This document shows, one piece after another, positions 8,420 through 17,086 of a DNA stretch of 64,000 nt. Each line of letters opens with the position of its first letter. The first letter of the stretch is position 1. Under the pieces are notes generated by a model that did no database searches, was not told the DNA's origin, and saw only the letters and a list, made by a program, of their open reading frames with translations. Location of the stretch: positions 1 to 64,000 of the forward strand of contig JAZQJE010000023.1 in assembly GCA_045541495.1 (NCBI GenBank), read 5' to 3'. Made by a program: the position numbers and the translations under genes. The stretch comes from RGIG3009 sp045541495. GTDB taxonomy: Bacteria; Bacillota; Clostridia; Oscillospirales; Acutalibacteraceae.

Positions 8420-8902
8420 ATGGCGGCCTTTCGGCGCATTTTGGTGGTATCCGACAGTCACGGTGATCGCCGCACCTTACGCGCCATCGTGGAACGACAC
8501 CACGACGCGGCGGCGGTATTTCATTTGGGGGACGGGGCTACCGACACGGAAAGTCTGAAAGAAGACTATCCGCAATTGCCCTTTTACGTGGTGTGCGGCA
8601 ATTGCGACAGCGTTTTGCGGGGATATCCCGCCGATCACGAAGTAATGGTGGGAGGGGTGCGGTTTTTTGCCGTCCACGGCGACCGATATGGGGTGAAATC
8701 GTCGCCCTTGCGATTTGCCTATGCCGCCCGTCAGCGAAAGGCGCAGGTGGCGTTGTTCGGGCACACTCACCAGGCCGTTCTTCACAGAGAAGAGGGGTTT
8801 TGTCTGCTTAATCCCGGCTCGGTGCGGGATGGCGGGTATTACGCCCTGATCGACATGACCGACAGGGGACTGTTCCCCCACTTGGAAAGGCTCGATCACT
8901 AA
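8420..8902 (+). CDS. YfcE/MJ0936-type metallophosphodiesterase
   Basis: Calcineurin-like phosphoesterase of the small (160-residue) YfcE/MJ0936 group. These hydrolyse phosphodiesters with two metal ions; the natural substrate is generally uncertain. All five metal motifs are visible: DSH near residue 12-14, HLGDG (about 41-45), GNCD (about 62-65), VHGD (about 86-89) and GHTH (about 115-118). It is divergent from the small-protein trio and followed by its own terminator. Confidence 0.9.
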   Translation: MAAFRRILVVSDSHGDRRTLRAIVERHHDAAAVFHLGDGATDTESLKEDYPQLPFYVVCGNCDSVLRGYPADHEVMVGGVRFFAVHGDRYGVKSSPLRFAYAARQRKAQVALFGHTHQAVLHREEGFCLLNPGSVRDGGYYALIDMTDRGLFPHLERLDH

Positions 8903-8915
8903 CAGGATATGCGGG

Positions 8916-8946
8916 AAATGACGGGGCGTGAGTTCTGTCATTTTTT
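8916..8946 (+). terminator. Terminator after the phosphodiesterase gene
   Basis: Stem AAATGACGGGG (8916-8926) with TTCTGTCATTT (8933-8943, including G-U pairs), followed by a T run. Confidence 0.7.
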
Positions 8947-8962
8947 GTTACACAAAGATGGG

Positions 8963-8991
8963 TTGTTTTTGTAAGAGAAATAGTGTATAAT
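8963..8991 (+). promoter_or_regulatory. Sigma-A promoter of the cysteine desulfurase-sortase-thiI-cinA cluster
   Basis: TTGTTT at 8963-8968, a 17-bp spacer and a perfect TATAAT at 8986-8991, about 36 bp upstream of the proposed start. Confidence 0.75.
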
Positions 8992-9027
8992 TACTCTGTA
9001 TTTTTATAACCGAGGGGAGAGAGGACC

Positions 9028-10161
9028 ATAGTATATCTGGACAACAGCGCCACCACCGCCGTTCGCGGGGAAGCGGTGGCCGCTATGACCCGTGTCATGA
9101 CGGAACAATTCGGCAATCCGTCCTCTCTTCATCGGTTGGGATTTGAGGCAGAACAAGAGCTATTGACCGCCCGTGCCGCGGTTGCTGCCCTCATCGGCGC
9201 GGATGAACAACAACTGGTGTTTACTTCCGGCGGTACGGAAGCGAACAATCTGGCCATATTGGGGGGCGCGGCGGTGCTTGCTCGTTCCGCCCGCAAGGCG
9301 GTGACCACCGCAGGGGAACATCCGTCGGTGGCAGCGTGTTTTGACGAATTGGAACAGCAAGGATGGCAGGTCACGCGGGTACCGCTGAACGCCGACGGGT
9401 CGGTAACGCCCGCCGCCGTTGCCGCCGTTTGCGATCAGGATACCGCTCTTATCAGCGTGATGACGGTGAACAACGAAACGGGAGCGTGGCTGGACATCGC
9501 CCAAACGGTGAAACTGGTAAAACAGATCGCCCCGCGGTGTGTATTTCACACCGATTGTGTACAGGGGGCGGGAAAACTCCCCGTAAAAGCTGTGCGGTGG
9601 GGCGTGGATATGCTCACGGTGAGCAGTCACAAGATTCACGGACCAAAAGGGTGCGGCGCGTTGTATATTCGCAAAGGGGTGCGCCTGCTTCCCCGCCAGA
9701 TCGGCGGCGGACAGGAACGCGGCCTGCGATCGGGAACGCAGGCCGTTCCCGCCATTGTGGGATTCGGCGCGGCGGCGGCGGCCATGCCTGCGGCGTCGCA
9801 ACAGGACAAGCATTACCGCGAACTGAAAGAGGCGTTGTTGCGGGGGCTTTCCGATCTGGACGGTGTGCGGTGGCATTTGCCTCAGGACGGTGTTCCGTAT
9901 ATCGTGAACCTATCGGTGATGGGGCTTCGCAGTGAAACGATGTTGCACTTTTTGGCAGAACGGGATATTTTCGTGTCGGGCGGGTCGGCCTGTTCCCGCG
10001 GGAAACACAGTCCCGTACTGACGGCCATGGGGTTGCCCGAAAGGGAAGTGGATGCGGCGTTGCGGATTAGTTTTTGCTATGAGAACACGGTACAGGATGT
10101 GCAAGCGTTGTGTGACGCATTGCACGAGGCGGTTTGCGTATTACAAAGGAGGGCACGATGA
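9028..10161 (+). CDS. Cysteine desulfurase (NifS/IscS type), probable ATA start
   Basis: PLP enzyme that takes sulfur from cysteine as a persulfide, supplying ThiI two genes downstream and Fe-S assembly. The conserved N-terminal VYLDNSATT is encoded from 9031. There is no ATG, GTG or TTG between the in-frame stop at 9007-9009 and the GTG at 9076, which would cut off that motif. The codon exactly where the initiator Met belongs is ATA (9028-9030), 5 nt after GGGGAGAGAGG. From ATA the protein has 377 residues, with PLP Lys202 in SSHKIHGPKG and active-site Cys322 in GGSACSRG. CTG at 9037 is a less likely start. Product call firm; start inferred. Confidence 0.9.
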   Translation: MVYLDNSATTAVRGEAVAAMTRVMTEQFGNPSSLHRLGFEAEQELLTARAAVAALIGADEQQLVFTSGGTEANNLAILGGAAVLARSARKAVTTAGEHPSVAACFDELEQQGWQVTRVPLNADGSVTPAAVAAVCDQDTALISVMTVNNETGAWLDIAQTVKLVKQIAPRCVFHTDCVQGAGKLPVKAVRWGVDMLTVSSHKIHGPKGCGALYIRKGVRLLPRQIGGGQERGLRSGTQAVPAIVGFGAAAAAMPAASQQDKHYRELKEALLRGLSDLDGVRWHLPQDGVPYIVNLSVMGLRSETMLHFLAERDIFVSGGSACSRGKHSPVLTAMGLPEREVDAALRISFCYENTVQDVQALCDALHEAVCVLQRRAR

Positions 10162-11774
10162 CGGTGATGGAAAAAACAACGGCAGTCTTGCGCCGCATGG
10201 GCGTTGGCATCGTAAACGGTTTGCGTGCGGTGATCCCCATCGTGCAGGACCCACCCCGTGAATGGGTGCGAAAACTGGCGTTCTGGATGGCGCTTTTCGT
10301 GTTTATCGTGGCGGGATATTATCTGCTGGACGAAGTGTGGTGGCAACCGCGCAATGTGCAGGAAACTGCCGGCACGTTGCGAGACTGGTATCACGCGGAA
10401 GACGAGGTGGTAACGCCCGACGACGGAGAAGATACCACGGTGTATCCCGACAATATGTTACCCGCCTTTAAACGGTTGTATCGCGCCAATCATGATGTGC
10501 GGGGATGGCTGACCTTTGCTGCCGGTGAAGGGGATGGGGATCTGTTTGAGGGGACCATCGACAATCCCGTGGTACAGACCACCGACAACGACTATTACCT
10601 CAACCACGATTTCTGGGGAGAGCGGGTGAAAGCGGGAACATTGTATTTCGATTACCGCAACAATCTCAATGACGGTGCCGTCAACCGCAATCTCATTATT
10701 TACGGTCACGACCTGAACAGCGGACTGATGTTTTCCAAACTCAATCTGTTGGCCACGGGAAAAGTTGACCGTGCGAAAAAACTGACCACCCTGTCCCTGA
10801 ACACGTTATATGAGGAACGCATCTATAAAATATTTGCGGTGATGGTGGTCAATGTGTTGGAAAGCGACGGCCCCACCTTTAATTATTTGCGGACGGAATT
10901 CGGCAGTGAAGACTCGTTTTTAACCTTTGCGGAGAAAATTCGTCGCCGTTCGCTCTATACTTTCGGCGATGTGGATGTACAGGAAGGCGACGAACTGCTG
11001 ACCTTATCCACCTGTACCCGTAAGCGAGACACCACCTTGGAAGACGGACGCTTGGTGGTGGTGGCGCGACGTGTGCGGGAGGGGGAAGACCCCACCGTTG
11101 ATGTGAACAAAACGGTGAAAAACGAAACGGTGCTCATGCCTAAAGCGTGGTATATCAACAACAAGTTGGAGATCCCCGCTTATTATGATGAGATCACGTC
11201 GACGACCACCGCCGCCGTGGCTACGACAACGACGGGCGCTGCTACGGACGACACCGATCTCACCACCACGGAAACGGAGGGGACGACCACCACCGTGACA
11301 AAAGCGGAGACCACCACGGATAAGACTGCCACGACCACGACGGACGCAACCACGGGAACCACCGCGGGCGGAAAGACGACCACGACTACGGCGAAAGGGT
11401 CGACCACCACAAAACAGGAGGCGACGACCACCGCCAAAAACGATAAAACTACCACAACGGGTGTGGCAACCACGACGGTGACGACCACCGCCAAAGGAAT
11501 CACCACCGCCACGACGGCCGCTACCACGGCCGTGGGTACGACGACCACGGTTGGCGAATCTACCACGGCTGAAAGTACCACGGTGACCACCACCGAAGCC
11601 ACCACCGTGACAGAAGCGACTACGGTGACCACGACGACAGAGGAAACCACGACCACCGCGACTGCGGAGGAAACCACGACGGTTGCGGAAGAAACGACCA
11701 CCACCGCCGAAGCGGAAGAAACCACCACCGAACCCACCACGACGACCACGGTTGCCGACGGGGATGAGGAATAA
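10158..11774 (+). CDS. Class B sortase with long Thr-rich C-terminal tail
   Basis: Membrane-bound cysteine transpeptidase that cleaves sorting signals and joins proteins to the wall or to each other. I chose the ATG at 10158 (AAAGGAGG 6 nt upstream), giving 538 residues. Order: membrane helix (about 38-58), sortase B domain (about 100-325) with His184 in IIYGHD, Cys286 in TLSTC and Arg298 in RLVVVARR, then NETVLMPKAW, then a tail of about 185 residues that is mainly Thr with Ala, Glu and Val. All three catalytic residues are present. The tail is unusual for a sortase and may be a wall-spanning or glycosylated spacer. It separates the desulfurase from its partner thiI. Confidence 0.9.
   Translation: MTVMEKTTAVLRRMGVGIVNGLRAVIPIVQDPPREWVRKLAFWMALFVFIVAGYYLLDEVWWQPRNVQETAGTLRDWYHAEDEVVTPDDGEDTTVYPDNMLPAFKRLYRANHDVRGWLTFAAGEGDGDLFEGTIDNPVVQTTDNDYYLNHDFWGERVKAGTLYFDYRNNLNDGAVNRNLIIYGHDLNSGLMFSKLNLLATGKVDRAKKLTTLSLNTLYEERIYKIFAVMVVNVLESDGPTFNYLRTEFGSEDSFLTFAEKIRRRSLYTFGDVDVQEGDELLTLSTCTRKRDTTLEDGRLVVVARRVREGEDPTVDVNKTVKNETVLMPKAWYINNKLEIPAYYDEITSTTTAAVATTTTGAATDDTDLTTTETEGTTTTVTKAETTTDKTATTTTDATTGTTAGGKTTTTTAKGSTTTKQEATTTAKNDKTTTTGVATTTVTTTAKGITTATTAATTAVGTTTTVGESTTAESTTVTTTEATTVTEATTVTTTTEETTTTATAEETTTVAEETTTTAEAEETTTEPTTTTTVADGDEE
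11195..11771 (+). repeat. Low-complexity Thr-codon tract in the sortase gene
   Basis: A long run of ACC/ACG/ACA codons mixed with GCG and GAA, encoding the Thr-rich tail. It is imperfect with no fixed period and is prone to length variation. Confidence 0.85.
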
Positions 11775-11791
11775 GGAAAGAGGAACCATCG

Positions 11792-12961
11792 TTGCAGGAA
11801 GTATTATTGATCAAAAACGGCGAATTGGCACTGAAAGGGCTTAACCGTGGCACCTTTGAAGCGGTGCTCATGAAAAACCTGCGCCGCGCCTTGCGGGGTG
11901 TGGGCGAGTTTGAACTGCGCAAAGCCCAATCCGCCATTTACATTGAGCCTCGTGAAGAGGATGTAGACTGGGACGAAGCGGGGGACCGTGTGGCCAAAGT
12001 ATTCGGCATTTCCGCTTTTTCTCGCGCATGCGTAGTGGAAAAGGACGTGGAAGCCATCTGCCGCGCGGCGGCCGACTATTTGGCAGAGCCGTTGACACAG
12101 GCCAAAACCTTTAAAGTCGAAGCCAAGCGGGCGGACAAGAAGTTTCTGCTGACGTCCCCTCAGTTGTGCGCCGAAGTGGGCGGGTATCTGTTGTCGCAAT
12201 ACCCTCATTTGACGGTGGATGTTCACGAGCCCGAAACCACCGTATGGATCGAAGTGCGGGAAGCCGCCGCCTATGTGCATGCCCCCCAACGAAACGGAGC
12301 GGGCGGTATGCCGGTAGGAACCGGCGGCAAAGCGGGGATCCTCATTTCGGGTGGCATCGATTCGCCGGTGGCGGCCTATATGATGGCCAAACGAGGCATC
12401 GAGTTGACAGGGATCCATTTTGCGTCTCCGCCCTATACCAGTGAACGAGCAGAACAAAAAGTGATCTCGCTGATGAAAAAGGTCAGCGAATACGCGGGAC
12501 ACATCTCCTTGTTGGTGGTGCCCTTTACCCGTATTCAGGAAGAGATCGGCAAAGCCTGTCCCGAAGATCTGTTTACGCTGATCATGCGGCGGTTTATGAT
12601 GCGCATTGCCACGCGATTGGCGGTGCGGGAAGAGTGCGGTGCGCTGATTACAGGCGAAAGTGTGGGGCAAGTGGCCAGTCAAACCATCCCCGCCATTGCC
12701 TGCACCGACGCGGTGGCGGGATTGCCGGTGTTTCGACCGGTGATCGGCATGGATAAGGACGAAATTATTGCCGTTTCTCGCAAGATTGATACGTTTGATA
12801 TCTCCATTCAGCCTTATGAAGATTGTTGTACGGTGTTTACGCCCAAACACCCCCGCACCCGCCCCCGTTTGGAACAGGTGGAAGAAGCGGAGCGGGCGTT
12901 GCCCGTTGACGAACTGGTGGAAGAAGCCGTCAGCGGCGCGCGGTTTGTCAGGATAGCGTAA
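11792..12961 (+). CDS. thiI: tRNA uridine 4-sulfurtransferase
   Basis: ThiI puts the 4-thiouridine in tRNA position 8 and can donate sulfur for thiamine synthesis, using persulfide from a cysteine desulfurase such as the one encoded 1.6 kb upstream. 389 residues from a TTG start (MQEVLLIKNGELALKG); GGAAAGAGGAA lies upstream. Order: ferredoxin-like/THUMP region (about 1-165), then the AANH domain with PP-loop SGGIDSP (186-192). The catalytic Cys region is near DCCTVFTPKHPRT (about 346-358). There is no C-terminal rhodanese domain, which is normal for Firmicutes. Confidence 0.95.
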   Translation: MQEVLLIKNGELALKGLNRGTFEAVLMKNLRRALRGVGEFELRKAQSAIYIEPREEDVDWDEAGDRVAKVFGISAFSRACVVEKDVEAICRAAADYLAEPLTQAKTFKVEAKRADKKFLLTSPQLCAEVGGYLLSQYPHLTVDVHEPETTVWIEVREAAAYVHAPQRNGAGGMPVGTGGKAGILISGGIDSPVAAYMMAKRGIELTGIHFASPPYTSERAEQKVISLMKKVSEYAGHISLLVVPFTRIQEEIGKACPEDLFTLIMRRFMMRIATRLAVREECGALITGESVGQVASQTIPAIACTDAVAGLPVFRPVIGMDKDEIIAVSRKIDTFDISIQPYEDCCTVFTPKHPRTRPRLEQVEEAERALPVDELVEEAVSGARFVRIA

Positions 12962-12995
12962 ACAGAGAATGTGACAAGTACAGGAGGTGAAAGCC

Positions 12996-15900
12996 ATGAA
13001 CGCTGAAATATTGACGGTCGGTACCGAACTGTTATTGGGGGATATCCTCAATTCCAATAGCCAATTTTTATCGCGGGAAATGGCGGCCTACGGTATTGAT
13101 ATTTTGTATCAGTCCACGGTGGGGGACAATGCCGAACGGTTACAAAACGCGCTGAAATTGGCGCTTTTCCGTTGCGACATGGTCATCCTGACGGGGGGAC
13201 TGGGTCCTACGGAAGACGACATCACCCGTGAAACGGTGGCGGCGCATTTTAATCTGCCGTTGGTGCTTCATGAGGAGAGCGAACAACGGATTCGGGAATA
13301 TTTCCGCAACACCGGGCGGGAATATACCGAAAACAACCGCAAACAGGCGATGCTGCCCGAAGGGTGCGTGGTGTTCCGCAACGATCACGGCACGGCACCC
13401 GGTTTTGCCGTGGAAAAATACGGGCAGACGGTGATCCTGTTGCCGGGACCGCCCCGTGAACTGGTGCCCATGTTTATCGGGCAGGTGGCACCCTATCTGT
13501 CCAAATGGACGGGCGGTACTATTTATTCCCATACCATCGGCGTGTTCGGCGTGCCCGAAGCGGTGGTGGACGAACGGTTGCAAGACCTGATGAAAAGTGA
13601 AAATCCCACCCTTGCCCCTTATGCCAAGGACGGGGAAGTGGTGTTGCGGATCACTGCCAAAGCGGAAGATCGGGAACAGGCAGATGCGTTGTGCGAGCCC
13701 GTCATCGCCCAGATCCGTGAACGGTTGGGCACTGCTGTGTACGGCGTGGATGTCGGCAGTTTACAGACCGTGGTGGTGGATCTGTTAAAAGAAAACGATT
13801 TGAAGATCGCCACGGCGGAATCCTGTACGGCGGGCCTGTTGTCGGGACGGCTCACGCAAGTGCCGGGTGTATCCGACGTGTTTGAATGTGGGGTTGCTGC
13901 CTATTCCAAAGAGATCAAACACCAAGTATTGGGTGTGCCCGAACAGGTACTCGCCGAAAAAGGCGCCGTATCCCCCGAAACTGCCGCCGCCATGGCCATG
14001 GGCGCACGGTCGGTGGGCAGCGCGGATATCGGCATCGGAATCACCGGTGTGGCGGGTCCCGATCCCAGCGAAGAAAAGGCCGTGGGAACGGTGTATGTGG
14101 CGTTGGCGGACGACCGCCGCGTATGGGTGAAAAAGATCTTCGCCGGCCACGGCGGGGACAGAGAATATATCCGTTATGTGGCCACCTCTCATGCGTTGGA
14201 TATGGCCAGACGGTATTTGGAAGCCTATCCCAGTGTGATGGCGGGCGGGCAAACGCTGGATAAAGTGTACGGTAAACGACAGGGACGATCGTTGTCGCCT
14301 CGCACCAAGAAAACCGTGTGGCTGTCGGCACTGGCCATCTTATTGGTGGCGGCGTTGGTGATCACCTATGTGTATGTACTGACCCCTCATCTCAACCAAA
14401 AGAAATTTGAGGAGTTGTGGGATGCCTATTTGGGGCAGATCGTCGATCCCGTCCCGCCGTCCGATGACGCTGTGACCTATCCTGAGGGAATGTTGTCCCG
14501 TTTTGAATCCCTGTATCGAGTGAACAACGATCTGCGGGGCTGGTTGACCATTGCGGACAGCGAGATTCGCTATCCCGTGGTGCAAGAGTCGGAAGACGGG
14601 TATTATGAAAATCGGGATTTCTATAAAAACTCCTCGTTGTACGGCGTGCCGTATATGGACAAAGCGGTGGCGCTTACGGCGGCGGACGAGCCCCGTTCGT
14701 TGGTAGTCTACGGCAACAATCCCCGTAACGGGCAGATGTTTGCCGCCTTGACGAATTATACCGATCTTTCCTATTTGAAAGGGCACGGGATCATCGAATG
14801 GAACAGTTTGTATCGCAGTGATCGATACAAGGTGTTTGCGGTGATGATCGTGGGGGATGCGCCGCGATACAGCGATAATTTTGATTATACGGTGGATACC
14901 TTTGCCAACGAAGACGACTTTTTGTATTATGTCAGTCAACTGCGGCAACGGTCGTTGTTTGATACGCCTGTGAGCGTGCAAGAGGGAGATTCTCTGCTCA
15001 TGCTCACCACCCCCATCGACTACGGCTTTGACGGTGCGCGGTTGGTGGTAGCGGCGCGGCGGACAAGGCTCGGCGAGATTGAAGATAACAACCTGCTTCG
15101 CGCCCGTGTGAACGAAAGTGTGTTGATGCCGTTGGCGTGGCAGATGCAGCAAGGCGACATCACCGTTGCCGCCACCACGACCACCTCGACCGCCACGACG
15201 ACTACCGTGACCACGACGGAGACCACGGCGACGACGACTATCGAGGAGACTACGGCGGCGACCACCATCACGGCGACCAATACCACGGCAGCTACCACGG
15301 CTACCACCGCCACCACCGCCACTACCGCGGCAACCACTACGGCGGCAACCACGTCTGCCACGACCACGACGGTTATCACAACTACGACGACTGCCGCCAC
15401 GACAACAGCCGTAACCACCGCCGATGAAACAACGACCGCCACGAAAACCGACGATACGGCGGCCGCGACCACCACGACTACGGGGAAACCGCCTGTGGTG
15501 ACACCGTCCGCGGAAGGATTGGTGGCCGGTACGGTGAAAGAAGACGAGTTCCTGCCGTTGTTTGCCGTCAGCGTGAACGGAAAGGTCATCCGTCCCGCCG
15601 ACACGGAAGAATTGCACATGGTTCTTGCGGGGATCGTGAAAGCCGAGTTGGGAGCGGCGTCTACCATGGCGCGGTCTACCGAAGCGCAAAAAGCCCAGGC
15701 GGTGGCCACCTACAGTTTTGTTATGTATCATGCCAAAAACGGCAATCCTATGCCGGTGGCGTCTAAAGACATCGACTTGACCAACACCCACGACAAGAAA
15801 CTCTACGACGCGGTGGGTGCGGTGTTGGGTGTGAAACTGGGCAGCGTATCCGCCGCTACTGCCAAAGAGATGCCGTTGTGCGCCTTTTATCACGCATCCA

Positions 15901-16505
15901 GCGCGGGGGCTACGTCGTCCAGCCAGATGGTGTGGAGCGGTAGTTTACCTTACGCCCAAAGTGTGATCAGCAAGCATGACAACGATATCACCATCGGGAA
16001 ATATTACGATACGGGTGCGCGGAATTACGAAAAAACTGTGACGTTGAAGCTGGATGAGTTGTACAGCAAGGTGAAACAGTGGGTCGCGGAAAACGTTCCC
16101 ACCGCCACCATGCCGAAAGAACAATTTGCGGTGAAACAGGGACAGTTACCCTTATACGCCTTGTCTTATGACGGTGACGGCACCGAGGGACAAGGGGATC
16201 AATGGAACTATGTTTACCGCACCAATTTCTATTATGTGACGGAAAACGGCACACGGGTCAACCTGAAAGGTGCTACCATGCGAGATATTTTGGGACTCAA
16301 TTCTCATGCGTTTCGTGTGGAATACGACGAAAAGGCCAAGGAAGTCACGGTTACCTCCCGCGGTCACGGTCATGGTGTAGGGCTCAGTCAGATGGGCGCC
16401 GTAGGATATGCCAATGAAGACGGTTGGGATTATGTGCGTATCCTCAAGCATTATTATTCTATTACGGAAACCAGCGATCATCAGATCATCGCCCCTGTAT
16501 GGTAA
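12996..16505 (+). CDS. Fusion: CinA + membrane helix + inactive sortase B + Thr-rich linker + SpoIID domain
   Basis: One uninterrupted reading frame of 1169 residues; ATG 7 nt after AGGAGGTG. Order: CinA MoCF-like domain (about 1-170) with LTGGLGPTEDD; CinA nicotinamide-nucleotide amidase domain (about 260-425) with TAESCTAG and GITGVAGPD; a Lys/Arg-rich stretch and membrane helix (about 438-462); a sortase-B-like domain (about 490-710); a Thr-rich linker (about 725-830); a SpoIID/LytB-like domain (about 840-1169) with GHGHGVGLSQMGA near 1122. In the sortase domain the catalytic His is Asn574 (VVYGNN) and the Cys is Pro673 (MLTTP); Arg682 remains. It closely resembles the sortase upstream. 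CinA would lie inside and the remainder outside, where SpoIID relatives act on peptidoglycan. A lost stop codon is the main alternative. Confidence 0.85.
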   Translation: MNAEILTVGTELLLGDILNSNSQFLSREMAAYGIDILYQSTVGDNAERLQNALKLALFRCDMVILTGGLGPTEDDITRETVAAHFNLPLVLHEESEQRIREYFRNTGREYTENNRKQAMLPEGCVVFRNDHGTAPGFAVEKYGQTVILLPGPPRELVPMFIGQVAPYLSKWTGGTIYSHTIGVFGVPEAVVDERLQDLMKSENPTLAPYAKDGEVVLRITAKAEDREQADALCEPVIAQIRERLGTAVYGVDVGSLQTVVVDLLKENDLKIATAESCTAGLLSGRLTQVPGVSDVFECGVAAYSKEIKHQVLGVPEQVLAEKGAVSPETAAAMAMGARSVGSADIGIGITGVAGPDPSEEKAVGTVYVALADDRRVWVKKIFAGHGGDREYIRYVATSHALDMARRYLEAYPSVMAGGQTLDKVYGKRQGRSLSPRTKKTVWLSALAILLVAALVITYVYVLTPHLNQKKFEELWDAYLGQIVDPVPPSDDAVTYPEGMLSRFESLYRVNNDLRGWLTIADSEIRYPVVQESEDGYYENRDFYKNSSLYGVPYMDKAVALTAADEPRSLVVYGNNPRNGQMFAALTNYTDLSYLKGHGIIEWNSLYRSDRYKVFAVMIVGDAPRYSDNFDYTVDTFANEDDFLYYVSQLRQRSLFDTPVSVQEGDSLLMLTTPIDYGFDGARLVVAARRTRLGEIEDNNLLRARVNESVLMPLAWQMQQGDITVAATTTTSTATTTTVTTTETTATTTIEETTAATTITATNTTAATTATTATTATTAATTTAATTSATTTTVITTTTTAATTTAVTTADETTTATKTDDTAAATTTTTGKPPVVTPSAEGLVAGTVKEDEFLPLFAVSVNGKVIRPADTEELHMVLAGIVKAELGAASTMARSTEAQKAQAVATYSFVMYHAKNGNPMPVASKDIDLTNTHDKKLYDAVGAVLGVKLGSVSAATAKEMPLCAFYHASSAGATSSSQMVWSGSLPYAQSVISKHDNDITIGKYYDTGARNYEKTVTLKLDELYSKVKQWVAENVPTATMPKEQFAVKQGQLPLYALSYDGDGTEGQGDQWNYVYRTNFYYVTENGTRVNLKGATMRDILGLNSHAFRVEYDEKAKEVTVTSRGHGHGVGLSQMGAVGYANEDGWDYVRILKHYYSITETSDHQIIAPVW
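15172..15485 (+). repeat. Low-complexity Thr-codon tract in the CinA fusion gene
   Basis: A run of ACC/ACG/ACT codons with Ala codons, encoding the linker between the inactive sortase and SpoIID domains. Composition is like the tail of the upstream sortase gene. Confidence 0.85.
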
Positions 16506-16510
16506 AAAAA

Positions 16511-16540
16511 GCAGACGATGCGGTGCATCGTCTGCTTCTT
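16511..16540 (+). terminator. Terminator after the CinA fusion gene
   Basis: Perfect 11-bp stem GCAGACGATGC (16511-16521) with GCATCGTCTGC (16525-16535), then TTCTT. Confidence 0.85.
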
Positions 16541-16689
16541 ATATATATTACCTTATTATATAAGAATGTCGAAACACTATATCTTGTGGTGTGCCATGGG
16601 AAAAAGGGGGCATATGGTAGTGTGCGAAAACCCGCTTGGCGACAGGGTTTTTGGGGTGAAAAAATTTTTTAAAAAAGTCAAAAAAACCC

Positions 16690-16718
16690 TTGCAATTTGC
16701 AGTTGCTTGTTGTATGAT
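16690..16718 (+). promoter_or_regulatory. Sigma-A promoter of the S10 operon
   Basis: TTGCAA at 16690-16695, a 17-bp spacer and TATGAT at 16713-16718. It predicts an untranslated leader of about 360 nt before rpsJ. The 16541-16689 stretch upstream is AT-rich and holds no gene that I can support. Confidence 0.7.
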
Positions 16719-16880
16719 ATATGGGCACGACTATGCGAACTGGGGTTTTTGCGCCCTTTTTTGCGGGTCTGCACGACTGCACGATATGCGATGACGCGGG
16801 AGGTTGCGGCTTGCAAACAGCCGGTTTTTCCGCTGAGTATGTCCGATTTCAAACCGGGCGACAAGGAATAGCTGTAAAGG

Positions 16881-16998
16881 ACAGATCCGACAGCAGAGGG
16901 TTGCACTCTGCCTGTATGGACTTGCGACGAGGATCTGTCAACGGTCTTTTCAAGACGTTACAACTGCACCGGACGCTTGGGCCCAAACAGGCATCCGG
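16881..16998 (+). promoter_or_regulatory. Structured leader RNA ahead of rpsJ
   Basis: The 580-bp gap between the CinA fusion and rpsJ has no supported gene, but it holds three successive inverted repeats. ACAGATCC (16881-16888) pairs with GGATCTGT (16931-16938), enclosing the hairpin ACAGCAGAG / CTCTGCCTGT (16890-16915). Next is a hairpin around GTCTT-TTC-AAGAC (about 16940-16959). Last, CCGGACGC (16969-16976) pairs with GCATCCGG (16991-16998). It could be an autoregulatory r-protein leader; the binding protein cannot be told from sequence. Confidence 0.5.
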
Positions 16999-17086
16999 TT
17001 TTAAAACGGTCGGGGAGGAAACACCCGGCACAGTGTGCAGTTTTGGCGTCGCCCGCCAACTACAATTTTCAAGGAGGCGTTTTTCA

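Noticed and set aside
11004..11789. Long minus-strand frames opposite the Thr-rich tract (Val-rich and Arg/Gly-rich)
   Set aside because: They are mirror products of Thr-codon repeats on the coding strand; no ribosome site or family pattern.
14236..14270. Separate start for a sortase-SpoIID gene inside the CinA fusion
   Set aside because: An in-frame ATG and GTG exist, but no ribosome binding site precedes them and no stop ends CinA; kept as a fusion.
15172..15485. Possible CRISPR-like or tandem array
   Set aside because: Repeats have no fixed length or unique spacers; they are Thr codons in frame within a gene.
14340..15893. 517-codon minus-strand frame opposite the CinA fusion
   Set aside because: Composition follows the complementary strand of a well-supported gene; no domain is recognisable.
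16721..17086. Longer in-frame extension of rpsJ
   Set aside because: S10 has a fixed start; a strong ribosome site marks the GTG at 17087, and the upstream part is leader RNA.
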